DNA of 64,000 bases from Alicyclobacillus tolerans (GCF_021739485.1 NZ_JAJFNK010000003.1:124001-188000), one strand, 5' to 3'. Counted from the first letter of the stretch, positions 25,521 to 34,600 are shown. The notes: generated by a model not told the origin, from the letters alone. Translations and numbers: made by a program.

Positions 25521-26468
25521 TCATGGACTCACGGTGACTAAAGTTCCATAGTGAATGTCGTGCCACACCGTATCTGCGGTTGGAGGCGGCAGTTCTACGC
25601 ATCCGAGGCTTTGCGGAAATCCATAAGACCCCCGGACAAATCCGTGCACCGCGTCACCGCCGTTAAAATAACTCACCCAGGGAACGTTTGGATCGTGGTA
25701 CTTGGTCCCGTTGGGATTGGTTCCGCTCATGGTCTGTGCCTGATACCGAAGGTAGACGGGCCATGTCCCTGTGGCAGTAGGGCTCTGTGGAATACCTGTG
25801 TTGACCAGGGAAGTCAATATGACTCTTCCATTCTGCCAGAGTGTCAAACGTTCCGGCAGCGCCTCACTCACCTCGACGTAACTGTATCCGTACGCATTGG
25901 GTTTGGCTTGATGGGATAGCAGCTTCTTCCAAACTACGGGTCCAGCCACTCCATCTACGGCGAGTCCATTTTGCCGTTCGAACGACATGACGGCTCCTTG
26001 GGTCATCGAATCGTACATCCCTCGTGTCCACAAGGTCTGCAGTTGCGGCGGGGTGTTTGCATACCTCCAATGCCATGTTCCAGGTTGAGGCAAAGTCGAC
26101 GGGTTGACCCCATTCGCGTGAACCAGTTGTCCGTGAATCGAACTGGTCGGAGTGAAAGTCAGCGGCAAATAGCCCAGATTACTCAACAACTCCTGCAAGC
26201 GCTGGACTGCTGGGGAACGCGTTCCTGGCGTCAGCACCGGGTAAACAGGTTTTGGGGTTTTTTTGGGCTTTGGAGCTTGCGCTGACACCGGGAGGGCTGG
26301 AGATGGGGAGTCGGCTTTCTGGATCGGCGGCGCGTTCAAAGCGTTGTTTCCGGAGGTCGATTTGGCGGATGGGTGCGTTGCCACCGTAACTGAGGTGCGG
26401 TTCAGCGCAGCACAACCGGTTAAAGCGAAACAGAGACAGACCGTGGCGAACAAACGAAGTCCTCTCAA
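25521..26468 (-). CDS. lipoprotein L,D-transpeptidase with peptidoglycan-binding domain
   Basis: The protein has 315 residues. The N-terminal MRGLRLFATVCLCFALTGCA is a lipoprotein signal with lipobox LTGC. A Pro/Ser-rich linker (about 25-75) precedes a peptidoglycan-binding domain (TPGTRSPAVQRLQELLSNLG ... SFERQNGLAVDGVAGPVVW). The C-terminal YkuD domain has the active-site His/Cys block: HGFVRGSYGFPQSLGCVELP with the catalytic Cys near residue 290. It would cross-link or modify wall peptidoglycan outside the membrane. The start is TTG 26468, with GGAGAAGG upstream. No operon partner is seen. Confidence 0.88.
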   Translation of the reverse strand: MRGLRLFATVCLCFALTGCAALNRTSVTVATHPSAKSTSGNNALNAPPIQKADSPSPALPVSAQAPKPKKTPKPVYPVLTPGTRSPAVQRLQELLSNLGYLPLTFTPTSSIHGQLVHANGVNPSTLPQPGTWHWRYANTPPQLQTLWTRGMYDSMTQGAVMSFERQNGLAVDGVAGPVVWKKLLSHQAKPNAYGYSYVEVSEALPERLTLWQNGRVILTSLVNTGIPQSPTATGTWPVYLRYQAQTMSGTNPNGTKYHDPNVPWVSYFNGGDAVHGFVRGSYGFPQSLGCVELPPPTADTVWHDIHYGTLVTVSP

Positions 26469-26650
26469 AGATTGACACCTTCTCCTCGTGGAGTCACCCT
26501 CTAGAAGGTTTCACCCTTCCGAGCTCTACCATATTGAGGAACCTCGCTGAATATTCGTTAAACACTGCTGAGAAAAGACATAGAGAGACTCGTGAGGGGG
26601 GATTTCCCGAACTCCATCAATGTGACGGTTAATCTATATGAAAAGAGGAC

Positions 26651-26681
26651 AAAAAAAGTGCCGGACAATTGTGGCCGGCAC
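26651..26681 (-). terminator. terminator downstream of the HxlR gene
   Basis: Minus-strand GTGCCGG...CCGGCAC followed by TTTTTTTG. It lies about 100 bases after the HxlR stop. The 310-base gap to the L,D-transpeptidase holds nothing else recognisable. Confidence 0.85.
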
Positions 26682-26778
26682 CGCGAGGATTGCAATAAAG
26701 GGGGATTGTAAAACCGCTGACTTTTCATAGAAACGGTGTAGATGGGATGTTGGTAGGTCATCCCGTTAGCGTGCAGCT

Positions 26779-27114
26779 TCAGTCCCGGGACTCCGCTGCG
26801 ACTCGCACAATCCAGTCGTCCGCCCATTTTTGTACTTCATCCATGACTGGAGCGAGCGCTCTTCCTTTGTCGGTCAACTCGTATTCAATGCGCACCGGAG
26901 TCTCAGGGTACACGTGCCGCTTCAAAATCCCAGCGCTTTCCAGCTCCTTAAATCGCTCAGCAAGCATGCGATCGCTCATGTTTGGAATCATTTCGGAAAT
27001 ATCTTTGAACCTCTTGCGCCCGTCCAACAATACGCGAATAATCAGACCTGTCCAACGCTTGCCGAGTAATTCAAAGGCAGATTCAAATTTTGGGCATAAG
27101 TGTTCGATTTGCAT
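26779..27114 (-). CDS. HxlR-family repressor, YodB/CatR-like
   Basis: A 111-residue winged-helix protein. The N-terminal MQIEHLCPKFESAFELLGKR followed by WTGLIIRVLLDGRKRFKDI matches YodB very closely, including the single N-terminal cysteine (Cys7, equivalent to YodB Cys6) that senses diamide and quinones by thiol modification. The recognition helix region is MSDRMLAERFKELESAGI and the wing VRIEYELTDKG. It is transcribed divergently from an aldo/keto reductase with a perfect inverted repeat between them. A role repressing that reductase until electrophile stress is a reasonable inference. Confidence 0.85.
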   Translation of the reverse strand: MQIEHLCPKFESAFELLGKRWTGLIIRVLLDGRKRFKDISEMIPNMSDRMLAERFKELESAGILKRHVYPETPVRIEYELTDKGRALAPVMDEVQKWADDWIVRVAAESRD

Positions 27115-27205
27115 TCTACGTCGCCCCCTAGCTGCAAAAATTTGAGCCGTCGATGTGTTAAGGGTATTTTAGCACGGCAACTTCACAAACGTAAGTGTAC
27201 ACCAG

Positions 27206-27235
27206 AAAATGGTTCTCAAGTAGAACCTCATTTTT
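27206..27235. promoter_or_regulatory. inverted-repeat operator over the aldo/keto reductase promoter
   Basis: GGTTCT-CAAGT-AGAACC (27211-27227) is perfect, and it is extended outward by AAAAT/ATTTT. The right arm occupies the -35 position of a TATGAT -10 box at 27245-27250. This is a good candidate binding site for the divergent HxlR regulator. Confidence 0.65.
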
Positions 27236-27273
27236 GGATTAGGGTATGATGTTGAAGGATAGGAGGGATGTCC

Positions 27274-28260
27274 ATGTACCAGAGAAAACTGGGCAATGAA
27301 GGTCTCGTGGTATCGGCTGTCGGACTGGGCTGTATGGGAATGTCCGATTTCTACAGTCATCGCAACGACGAAGAATCGATCGCGACCATTCACCAGGCGA
27401 TTGAGTCCGGTGTGACGCTGTTAGATACGGCCGACATGTATGGGGTCGGACGGAACGAAGAACTGGTGGGCAAGGCCATTGCCGGCCGCCGCGATCGCGT
27501 GGTGATTGCAACCAAATTTGGCAATGTACGCGATGCTTCCGGCGCGTTTGTAGGCATAAACGGCAGACCGGAGTACGTGAAGGCGGCTTGCGACGCAAGC
27601 CTTCGCAGGCTGGGTGTGAACGAGATTGACTTGTACTATCAACACCGCGTTGACCCGAGTGTACCGATTGAAGAGACCGTCGGTGCCATGGCGGATTTAG
27701 TGCAGGCCGGAAAGGTTCGCTATATCGGCTTGTCGGAAGCTTCCGCGGACACGATTCGCCGGGCGCACAAGGTTCACCCTGTCACGGCGCTGCAAACCGA
27801 GTATTCGCTGTGGAGCCGCGACGTCGAGGAAGACATCTTGCCCACGTGCCGCGACTTAAAAATTGGATTCGTACCGTACAGTCCCCTGGGACGCGGCTTC
27901 TTAACGGGTCAGATTCAGCGGTTTGAAGACTTGGCGGAAGACGACTATCGCCGCTATTCGCCGCGTTTTCAGGACGAGAACTTTCAAAAGAACCTCGATC
28001 TCGTCGCAAAAATTCGCGAATTAGCCAACGAAAAGGGTTGTACACCTGCTCAGTTGGCACTTGCCTGGCTGTTGGCGCAAGGCGACGACATCGTCCCGAT
28101 TCCAGGCACCAAGCGGCGCAAGTACTTGGAGGAAAACCTCGGCGCCCTCGATGTACAATTGACAGATGCAGATTTGGCCGCTATCGAAGCGGCAGCGCCT
28201 CGGGGTGCAGCGGCGGGAGAGCGCTATCCAGAGGCAGCGATGCGGTCTGTGAACCGATAA
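27274..28260 (+). CDS. aldo/keto reductase (AKR13/YakC-like)
   Basis: A 328-residue NADP-dependent reductase. The tetrad is visible: Asp and Tyr in [18 protein letters not shown], Lys in VIATKFGN, His in LYYQHRVDP. The N-terminal [11 protein letters not shown] and C-terminal [20 protein letters not shown] are typical of the AKR13 group. ATG 27274 is used because AGGAGGG leaves a 6-base spacer; the ATG at 27268 has none. It is likely co-transcribed with the glycerate kinase 35 bases downstream and controlled by the divergent YodB-like repressor. Confidence 0.9.
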   Translation: MYQRKLGNEGLVVSAVGLGCMGMSDFYSHRNDEESIATIHQAIESGVTLLDTADMYGVGRNEELVGKAIAGRRDRVVIATKFGNVRDASGAFVGINGRPEYVKAACDASLRRLGVNEIDLYYQHRVDPSVPIEETVGAMADLVQAGKVRYIGLSEASADTIRRAHKVHPVTALQTEYSLWSRDVEEDILPTCRDLKIGFVPYSPLGRGFLTGQIQRFEDLAEDDYRRYSPRFQDENFQKNLDLVAKIRELANEKGCTPAQLALAWLLAQGDDIVPIPGTKRRKYLEENLGALDVQLTDADLAAIEAAAPRGAAAGERYPEAAMRSVNR

Positions 28261-28295
28261 GAGCTGCATGATACGGGATTAAAGGGGAAAATTTG

Positions 28296-29432
28296 ATGAA
28301 GATTGTGGTTGCTCCCGACTCGTTTAAAGGGTCGTTGTCCGCAAGAGAGGTCACACGGACCATGGTGCAGGCGGTACAACGGGTCATACCCGATTGCCGA
28401 ATTGATGAAGTCCCAATCGCTGACGGCGGGGAAGGCACGGTCGACTGCCTGGTGGCAGCAACCGGGGGGCAAATCGTAAAGGTTCCGGTTCGCGATCCGT
28501 TGGGGCGTACGGTGGACGGTTCGTATGGTCTCCTGCCGGACGGAACTTGCGTCATTGAAGTGGCTGCGGCGGCGGGACTCACCATGGTTAAGGATGCAGA
28601 GCGGGATATTCTTCGCCAAAGTTCCTATGGTGTGGGACAACTCATTGCTCATGCTTTGGAAGCTGGACACACCTCGTTTGTTGTCGGGCTTGGCGGCAGT
28701 GCTACGAACGACGCCGGGGCCGGCATGCTCGAAGCGTTGGGAGTGCGTTTTTTCGATGCGTTGCACCAAAGCGTTCCGGGTACACCCGAAGGGTTGTTAA
28801 ACCTGCAAAGCGTCGACCTGACTGGAATTCACCCTGGGTTGGCCCAAGCGGAGATTCGGGTCGCTTGTGACGTCAACAACCCGTTATGCGGTCCCAATGG
28901 GGCTTCGGCCATCTTTGGTCCCCAAAAGGGTGCCACTGAGGAACTGATTCCCGTTTTAGACCGAGCATTGGACCGGTTTGCGGGTGTCGTGGAATCCCAG
29001 ACTGGAACTGCGTTTCGGGAGATGGAAGGGGCCGGGGCGGCCGGCGGACTGGGTGGGGCCTTCGCCGGAGTATTGGGTGCCAAACTGATTCAGGGAATCG
29101 ATTTGGTGCTCGATGTTGTGGACTTTAATCGCCGATTGCAAGGTGCGGATTTGGTGTTGACTGGGGAAGGGCGGACGGACGGGCAAACCATGCAAGGCAA
29201 AGCCGTGTTTGGAATCGGCCGGCGCGCCAGAGAGGCATCAGTACCCGTGTTTTGTATTTCCGGTGCAGTGACCCCTGACGCCCGGGCGCTGTACGACTTA
29301 GGCGTGACTGCGCTGTTTGCCATTCCAAACGGCCCGCTCTCGCTGCCGGAGTGTCTGGACCGCGCGGGAGAACTGCTCGCCGACGCAGTCGAATCCGCCG
29401 TTCGCGCGTTTGTTGCAGGTCATTCCTCGTAA
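28296..29432 (+). CDS. glycerate kinase (GarK/GlxK family)
   Basis: A 378-residue enzyme that phosphorylates D-glycerate. Family motifs are KIVVAPDSFKGSLSAREVTR at the N-terminus, PIADGGEGTVDCLVAATGG, VGLGGSATNDAGAGMLEALG and LVLTGEGRTDGQTMQGKAV. The product is 2- or 3-phosphoglycerate, entering glycolysis. ATG 28296 is chosen over the TTG one codon upstream; AAAGGGG precedes it. It follows the aldo/keto reductase in the same direction, and its 3' end overlaps the convergent SDR gene by 13 bases. Confidence 0.92.
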   Translation: MKIVVAPDSFKGSLSAREVTRTMVQAVQRVIPDCRIDEVPIADGGEGTVDCLVAATGGQIVKVPVRDPLGRTVDGSYGLLPDGTCVIEVAAAAGLTMVKDAERDILRQSSYGVGQLIAHALEAGHTSFVVGLGGSATNDAGAGMLEALGVRFFDALHQSVPGTPEGLLNLQSVDLTGIHPGLAQAEIRVACDVNNPLCGPNGASAIFGPQKGATEELIPVLDRALDRFAGVVESQTGTAFREMEGAGAAGGLGGAFAGVLGAKLIQGIDLVLDVVDFNRRLQGADLVLTGEGRTDGQTMQGKAVFGIGRRAREASVPVFCISGAVTPDARALYDLGVTALFAIPNGPLSLPECLDRAGELLADAVESAVRAFVAGHSS

Positions 29433-30199
29433 ATCATCTTCACGGTCATTCCACCGTCAACGACCAGGTTGGCTCCCGTAATGAAACCAGATCCGGGGCC
29501 AGCCAGAAACAGGCAGGCTTGCGCAATGTCTTGCGGGGTGCCCACTCGCCCTGCGGGATGCTGCGACAAGTCCTGCGGCCGGTGGCCAGGCAGGGTTCGC
29601 CGGGATTCTTTCTGCCAATCGGAAACCTCAATCCAGCCTGGACTGATGGAATTGACGCGAATGGAGGGGCCTAAACTCACAGCGAGCGAATGCGTGAGAG
29701 CTAAAATGCCTCCTTTGGATGCGGAATACGGTTCCGTATTCGGTTCGGACATCAGCGCGCGTGTAGAAGCGATATTGACGATGACCCCGGGGGCTGCCTT
29801 TTGCAGCGCCTGAGCCGCGTAACGCGCCATCATGTAAGGGCCGCGCAGGTTGACGGAAACCACCCGATCCCACTCTTCCATAGAGCGCTCCATCAGCGGC
29901 GTCGTCGTGAATATTCCAGCGTTGTTGACCAAAACGTCGATTCGCCCGAAACGATTTAGCACTTTGCCGATGAGGTGTTTGACGTCTTCTTCGACCGCAA
30001 CGTCGGTTCTGACAAACAGGGCTTCAAACCCCTGTTGTTGAAGGCGGTTGACCTCTTCTCCGGCAGCTTCGGCGTCTGAATCTGCAAGGACCACGCGGGC
30101 TTTGTTTTGGGCAAATGCTTCGGTTACGGCCCGGCCAATTCCTTGGGCTCCTCCTGTCACGATGGCGACTTTATTTTCAAACTCACTGCGATAATCCAA
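29420..30199 (-). CDS. short-chain dehydrogenase/reductase
   Basis: A 259-residue SDR with a Rossmann motif TGGAQGIGRA, NNAGIF, catalytic Ser in VNIASTRALM and Tyr-x-x-x-Lys in YSASKGG. The cofactor acidic residue after beta-2 (VLADSDAEAA) suggests NAD preference. The start is TTG 30199, since GGAGGGG lies 6 bases upstream; a longer frame has no signal. The substrate is unknown (3-oxoacyl or sugar alcohol types are both possible). Its end overlaps the glycerate kinase gene convergently. Confidence 0.85.
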   Translation of the reverse strand: MDYRSEFENKVAIVTGGAQGIGRAVTEAFAQNKARVVLADSDAEAAGEEVNRLQQQGFEALFVRTDVAVEEDVKHLIGKVLNRFGRIDVLVNNAGIFTTTPLMERSMEEWDRVVSVNLRGPYMMARYAAQALQKAAPGVIVNIASTRALMSEPNTEPYSASKGGILALTHSLAVSLGPSIRVNSISPGWIEVSDWQKESRRTLPGHRPQDLSQHPAGRVGTPQDIAQACLFLAGPGSGFITGANLVVDGGMTVKMIYEE

Positions 30200-30539
30200 A
30201 TGAGTCCCCTCCTCAACCCTGCACTTGGCTGTAACGCTGTTCCAGCGAATCTGAGACCAGCTAGCTGCCATCCCAATGGCGTAACGAAATGATAAACGCC
30301 TCGTTCATGCACAACTTCTTGTTCTCGACATTCTAACAAAACACCCCCTTCAATACCAAAGAAAGACCTCCACCTTCAACGGACCCAATCGCCCAGTGTC
30401 ACAGATTGGTTGAATATCCACCCATTGCATATGGAACTTCTGGGCTCGACCCGTAAAAATGGTAAGCATAGTAGAACTACGCAGGGTTCTGGCAACAGGT
30501 TTGGTCCGAATGAAACGGAAATTGGGAAGGAGTTATCCT

Positions 30540-32060
30540 TTGAAGGTTTTGAAGAGGGAATCAGGGCGCGGCAAGCATAGACGCACTCGTAAGAAAGGGC
30601 TGCACAGGCGCTCTGCAAGGCGCCTGCAGATACATACCCTTGTGATCGTGTTAGCCGCAGCCGTTCCGTTGACCATTGGCTGGTTTCCAGTCCGCGCTCA
30701 AACGGCAACCTATGCGGTGAACGAACAAGCGCGCATGGAGGTCAATGGGAGCGATTTCGCGACAGTGCCTGGACTGGTGCACCAGGGTACAACGTTTATG
30801 CCGATTTGGTACGTCATGCAGATGCTGAAGTCGTTTGGCATTCAGTCTCTGTGGAACGGATCGCAGTGGGTCATCAACTCCAATGGGACTCCCGAACCCA
30901 CCGGGTTCTCGACGCCCGCCGGAACATCGATTAAGCAGATTGATTTCAACTCTCAAAACATCTATACAGGGGTTTCGATCGTTTACGGCGGAACCACGTA
31001 CCTGCCGGTTTGGTATGTGATGAAAGGCCTGACGCAAATCGGGGTCAACAGCACGTGGCAAGGGAGCGTCTGGAACGTCGTCGAATCGCGGCCCCAAGCG
31101 GCCCCTAGGGGTCCCCGGGTTCTGACATGGGTCGTGGACTCGCTGACGTCCTCGTACGAAGACGTCCGGCAGCACGCCGGAGAAATCAACGAATGGAGCA
31201 CGTATTCAAACAACTCCATTGCGTTGCAGGGAGCCATTACAGGCATCATGCCCAAGGCACCCTCGGCGCTGAGCGGGTTAAAGCTGCCGACGTACTTCAC
31301 GATTACCGATTACCAAGGATCGAACTTTGATGGGCAGCTTGCGCAACAAGTCCTCAGCAATCCTGCCGCGGTTCACACTCTGATTGCGAATTTGACCAAC
31401 GAAGCCATTCGCATGAACTACGAAGGCATCACGGTTGATTTTGAAATGCTTCCTAGTTCCGCGCGGAGTTTATTTAGTCAATTTGTCGCTTCACTCGGTG
31501 AAAGCCTTCACGCTGCCGGCAAACAGCTCATTGTCGCCGTCCCGGCTGAAACGTCAAACACCTCTGAAGCGTGGGACCGCGCATACGATTATCAGGCTAT
31601 TGGGCAATCGGCGGACCAGGTGGTCGTCATGGCATACGACTACACCTTTTTTGGTCCTGCTGGACCGATCGCGCCGGTTCCCTGGGTAGACAAGGTGTTG
31701 CGTTACGCCGTTCAATCCATGCCCGCGCAAAAAGTCATTTTGGGGCTTGGTACGTACGGTTACGATTGGGCGGCGAACAACCGGATGCCTAAAGCGGAAA
31801 GCCTCCCCGCGGTTTCAGCACAGGAGGCTCAGTTGTCCGTTTCACCCAGTTGGAACGCACAGGCGCAAGAACCTACGTTCAGCTACACAGACGCACAAGG
31901 AGTCGACCACACCGTGTACTACGAAGACCAGCGCAGTATTGCCGCGAAGCTTGCGCTGGCACAGCAATACCACGTCGGGGGGATTGCGTTGTGGCGCATT
32001 GGCTTGGAAAACGCGCCGGTCTGGTCCGCCATTTCGACCTATTTACAGGTTAGCCCGTGA
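30540..32060 (+). CDS. GH18 spore-type peptidoglycan hydrolase with N-terminal stalk domain
   Basis: The protein has 506 residues. A very basic n-region (KHRRTRKKGLHRRSARR) precedes a hydrophobic signal/anchor (HTLVIVLAAAVPLTIGWF). Residues about 60-180 hold a stalk domain with two copies of the TFMPIWYVMQMLKSFGI / TYLPVWYVMKGLTQIGV pattern, related to the SGNH protein at 10230. The C-terminal 310 residues are GH18 with ITVDFEMLP near residue 300 (the Asp-x-Glu of the active site) and VVMAYDYTFFGP. This matches the YaaH/YdhD/SleL cortex-hydrolase family. TTG 30540 is chosen because AAGGAG sits 7 bases upstream; upstream in-frame starts lack a signal. Confidence 0.87.
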   Translation: MKVLKRESGRGKHRRTRKKGLHRRSARRLQIHTLVIVLAAAVPLTIGWFPVRAQTATYAVNEQARMEVNGSDFATVPGLVHQGTTFMPIWYVMQMLKSFGIQSLWNGSQWVINSNGTPEPTGFSTPAGTSIKQIDFNSQNIYTGVSIVYGGTTYLPVWYVMKGLTQIGVNSTWQGSVWNVVESRPQAAPRGPRVLTWVVDSLTSSYEDVRQHAGEINEWSTYSNNSIALQGAITGIMPKAPSALSGLKLPTYFTITDYQGSNFDGQLAQQVLSNPAAVHTLIANLTNEAIRMNYEGITVDFEMLPSSARSLFSQFVASLGESLHAAGKQLIVAVPAETSNTSEAWDRAYDYQAIGQSADQVVVMAYDYTFFGPAGPIAPVPWVDKVLRYAVQSMPAQKVILGLGTYGYDWAANNRMPKAESLPAVSAQEAQLSVSPSWNAQAQEPTFSYTDAQGVDHTVYYEDQRSIAAKLALAQQYHVGGIALWRIGLENAPVWSAISTYLQVSP

Positions 32061-32459
32061 CAGCAGTCGCTGGTGTTCCCGCCTGAAACAACGCCCAGAC
32101 ACGACGGTTAGTCCGAGGCTTTGGGCGTGTTGTTCGGCCTCTTTGCTTTGAACTTCGGGTTGAAACCAAATGGCCTTGGCCCCTTTGCGTGCAGCGGTTT
32201 CGGCAATTTGCCCGAGTTCACTGCGGCCAGCGAACACATTGACGATGTCGACAGGCTCTTCAATTTGCTCTAATTTTGGGACGGACTTGTGCCCCAGTGA
32301 AGTTTCAATCTGTGGATTGACTGGAATCACCTTATAGCCCTGTGATTGCTGATAAGAAGCAACCTGGTAATCCGGGTTTCGCGGATCGTCTGTAAGTCCA
32401 ACCGCTGCAATGGTGTTCGCCTGTGCAAGCAGGGTACTTAGGCCAGCGTCGTTTAACAA
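32043..32459 (-). CDS. CoA-binding domain protein (YccU-like)
   Basis: The protein has 138 residues: one Rossmann-type CoA-binding domain with IAAVGLTDDPRNPDYQVASY, VIPVNPQ, VDIVNVFAGRSELGQIAETA, AIWFQPEVQS and a C-terminal VSGRCFRREHQRL with a conserved Cys. These proteins are cytoplasmic; their role is not established. TTG 32459 is chosen because AGGAGG lies 9 bases upstream. The GTG at 32477 lies upstream of that ribosome binding site and so is unlikely. The 3' end overlaps the GH18 gene convergently by 18 bases. Confidence 0.8.
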   Translation of the reverse strand: MLNDAGLSTLLAQANTIAAVGLTDDPRNPDYQVASYQQSQGYKVIPVNPQIETSLGHKSVPKLEQIEEPVDIVNVFAGRSELGQIAETAARKGAKAIWFQPEVQSKEAEQHAQSLGLTVVSGRCFRREHQRLLSRANL

Positions 32460-32589
32460 GGCTCCATTCCTCCTCACCGTCGTGCTTCACTTGTTCTGCT
32501 TCGCAGTATGCGTTAGTCTTGGCTGAGCACCGCAAAATATGCAAAGCGGCCTGTTTGCCGAAAGCGACTCGTGAGATGGGGGACCGCGG

Positions 32590-33699
32590 TTGAATCGTTT
32601 CGCGTTTGTGTTGTCGCTTTCCACGATGCTGCTGTTTGGCGCCATGGACATGTTGCGTGGCGTTGCAGCGCCGTTTTTGCAACACAGCTTGAGCCTGACG
32701 TACTTTCAGCTTGGGCTGCTGTTTTCTATGAATTCGGTCGGTTACTTGGCCGGGAGCTTTATGAGTGGGTTCGCCGTAGAAACCATAGGACTTAAACCGG
32801 TGAAATTGATTGGGGCTGCAGCCATGGCAGGCGGGCTGCTGTGGTTTGTTCGCAGCAGCGGATTTGCAGAGGCTGCTTTTGGCTATGCTCTCGCCGGAAT
32901 GGGCGGGGGATGGCTGGAAATCGGGATCAACGGCATGATTCCTGCACTCACTTCAAACGAGCGCACCCAAGCCAAGTATTTCAACTGGCTGCACGGGGTT
33001 TACGGGTTTGGTGCTTTCGTGTTTCCAGTCTTGGCGGCATGGCTGATTGCTGCCTTACATGGGTGGAGGCCGGTATTTGGAGTCATGTTCGGGTGCACGG
33101 TTGTCCTTTTAACACTCGTGGCACTTGCAAATTATCAAGGATTGCACGTGGCGCGCCAAGGGAAAAAAGACCCGGTCCCAATGGGGGTTTTGCTGAAAAA
33201 CCCGCACCTATATGGACTGTTGGCTGCCATCTTGACGTATGTTATGGCCGAGGGAGGCATTGGCGCTTGGCTGCCGACCTATTTAGTGCACGACAGAGGG
33301 TTGAGCTTGGGACAGGGATCCGTTTATTTGTCGGCATTTTACTTGCTTTTCACGATTGGCCGGTTAACGGCCCACACCTGGGTACATCGCCTTGGAAACC
33401 TGTCGTCAGTTGCTTTGGCCGCACTCGTCGCGATTTCATGTCTCGTTATAGGCGCGGTTGGCCAGGGGTACTTTACGGCTTTTCTGGCCTTGGCCGGTTT
33501 CGGCTTTGCACCTATCTTTCCAACCATCACCGCGGCTGCCAGTCACCGATTTGCTGACCACGCGGGGAAGGTTTTGGGACTGCTCTTTGCCGCTGCAGGG
33601 ATTGGTTCTTTGGCAGCTAACGCACTCATTGGCAGCGTAGCGGCTGCGTTTGGAATGCGGGCAGGATTTCTGCTCATTCCCGTTTTTTTAATCTTCTAG
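32590..33699 (+). CDS. MFS transporter (FHS-type sugar permease), probably frameshifted near the end
   Basis: The protein has 369 residues with about 11 membrane helices. Features include MNSVGYLAGSFMSGFAVETIG (motif A region), AGMGGGWLEIGING and GFAPIFPTITAAASHRFADHAG, typical of the fucose/glucose-proton symporter group. TTG start 32590 has GGGGGA 8 bases upstream. A run of seven T at 33683-33689 precedes the early stop. One extra T would continue the frame as LLVGSIGAVAAFWRRQGFYQ to 33755, completing a last helix and basic tail. The shift may be real, programmed, or a sequencing error. The substrate is unknown. Confidence 0.82.
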   Translation: MNRFAFVLSLSTMLLFGAMDMLRGVAAPFLQHSLSLTYFQLGLLFSMNSVGYLAGSFMSGFAVETIGLKPVKLIGAAAMAGGLLWFVRSSGFAEAAFGYALAGMGGGWLEIGINGMIPALTSNERTQAKYFNWLHGVYGFGAFVFPVLAAWLIAALHGWRPVFGVMFGCTVVLLTLVALANYQGLHVARQGKKDPVPMGVLLKNPHLYGLLAAILTYVMAEGGIGAWLPTYLVHDRGLSLGQGSVYLSAFYLLFTIGRLTAHTWVHRLGNLSSVALAALVAISCLVIGAVGQGYFTAFLALAGFGFAPIFPTITAAASHRFADHAGKVLGLLFAAAGIGSLAANALIGSVAAAFGMRAGFLLIPVFLIF

Positions 33700-33745
33700 T
33701 GGGAAGCATCGGCGCTGTTGCAGCATTTTGGAGAAGGCAGGGTTT

Positions 33746-33925
33746 TTACCAGTAGACAGGGAGCAAGTTCAGGATGACAATTCCCACGACGTACAAAAAC
33801 GCTGCCCCAGGTATCCACAAAGCGTGGATGAGCTTATTGGATTCATGACGCCATTCTGCGAGAAACGTGCGGACAATTCCGTACAGCATCATAGCCATCG
33901 CGATCGCTAAAACTGCCGTGTACAT
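33746..33925 (-). CDS. small two-helix membrane protein
   Basis: The protein has 59 residues. MYTAVLAIAMAMMLYGIVRTF and GAAFLYVVGIVILNLLPVYW are two hydrophobic helices joined by a charged loop EWRHESNK. GGAG lies 9 bases before the ATG. I do not recognise the family. It is convergent with the MFS gene, and its end overlaps the frame-restored MFS tail. It lies 113 bases downstream of the coiled-coil cluster and could be its last gene. Confidence 0.5.
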   Translation of the reverse strand: MYTAVLAIAMAMMLYGIVRTFLAEWRHESNKLIHALWIPGAAFLYVVGIVILNLLPVYW

Positions 33926-34038
33926 ACGACCGTCTCCTCTTTCATCCCATGTTTTTGATTCCTTCGTATCCAACCCACGCGCGCAAGGGCGAGGGCGACC
34001 GCCAGGCCATGCTGCAGTCGCCAGCCCAGCCATTCGCA

Positions 34039-34566
34039 TCAGGGCAATGCCTTTAGACCCGATAGTTTACCGTTCAATTGGTGCAGCTGTGAGATGGATG
34101 TATTGGTCATTTGGCTCAACTGCCCAACCTTGGCTGCTTCCGAATTGGCTTGAATGACAGACGATCCGTTCGCGTTGAGCAACTGGTTGTTCAGGCCAGC
34201 CATCCCGGTGAGGTCGGTGCTGACGTTTTGAGTAGCCTGGTTGAGGTTATCGAGTCCAGTGACGATGGAACTTTCCAACGTTGCAAGGTTCTGCAGGTGT
34301 TGGTTCATTTGCTTTAGGTAGGAAATGGTAGACTGTTGCTGTATTTCGATATTGGCCAAAGCGCTGGTCGTGCTGTACAGCGGTTTCAACGCGGTTACGG
34401 TTTGTGCAACCAATCCTCCCGTGGTTGCGATGGAAACATCAATCTGATTCATGGTTTGATTCATTTGCGACTGAATGGCTGTCTGCTGAGTCAAGCTGTA
34501 CCCGAATGTCCCCAGCCCCAGTAGACCGGCGAGCATCAGTCCCGATGTCATCCAAACCTTTGCCAT
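34039..34566 (-). CDS. membrane-anchored coiled-coil protein (cluster member 5)
   Basis: The protein has 175 residues. A short N-terminus is followed by one transmembrane helix (VWMTSGLMLAGLLGLGTFGY), then about 140 residues rich in Gln, Asn, Ser and Leu with heptad-like spacing (ISYLKQMNQHLQNLATLESS). It ends LKALP. The N-in/C-out orientation is inferred from the short cytoplasmic side. The sequence resembles the three proteins upstream and the C-terminal part of the acyl-CoA ligase at 36595. GGAGGG precedes the ATG. The function is unknown; an extracytoplasmic coiled-coil assembly is suggested. Confidence 0.7.
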   Translation of the reverse strand: MAKVWMTSGLMLAGLLGLGTFGYSLTQQTAIQSQMNQTMNQIDVSIATTGGLVAQTVTALKPLYSTTSALANIEIQQQSTISYLKQMNQHLQNLATLESSIVTGLDNLNQATQNVSTDLTGMAGLNNQLLNANGSSVIQANSEAAKVGQLSQMTNTSISQLHQLNGKLSGLKALP

Positions 34567-34600
34567 ACATTACCCTCCTTCAAACGGGTGTTGAATAGGC

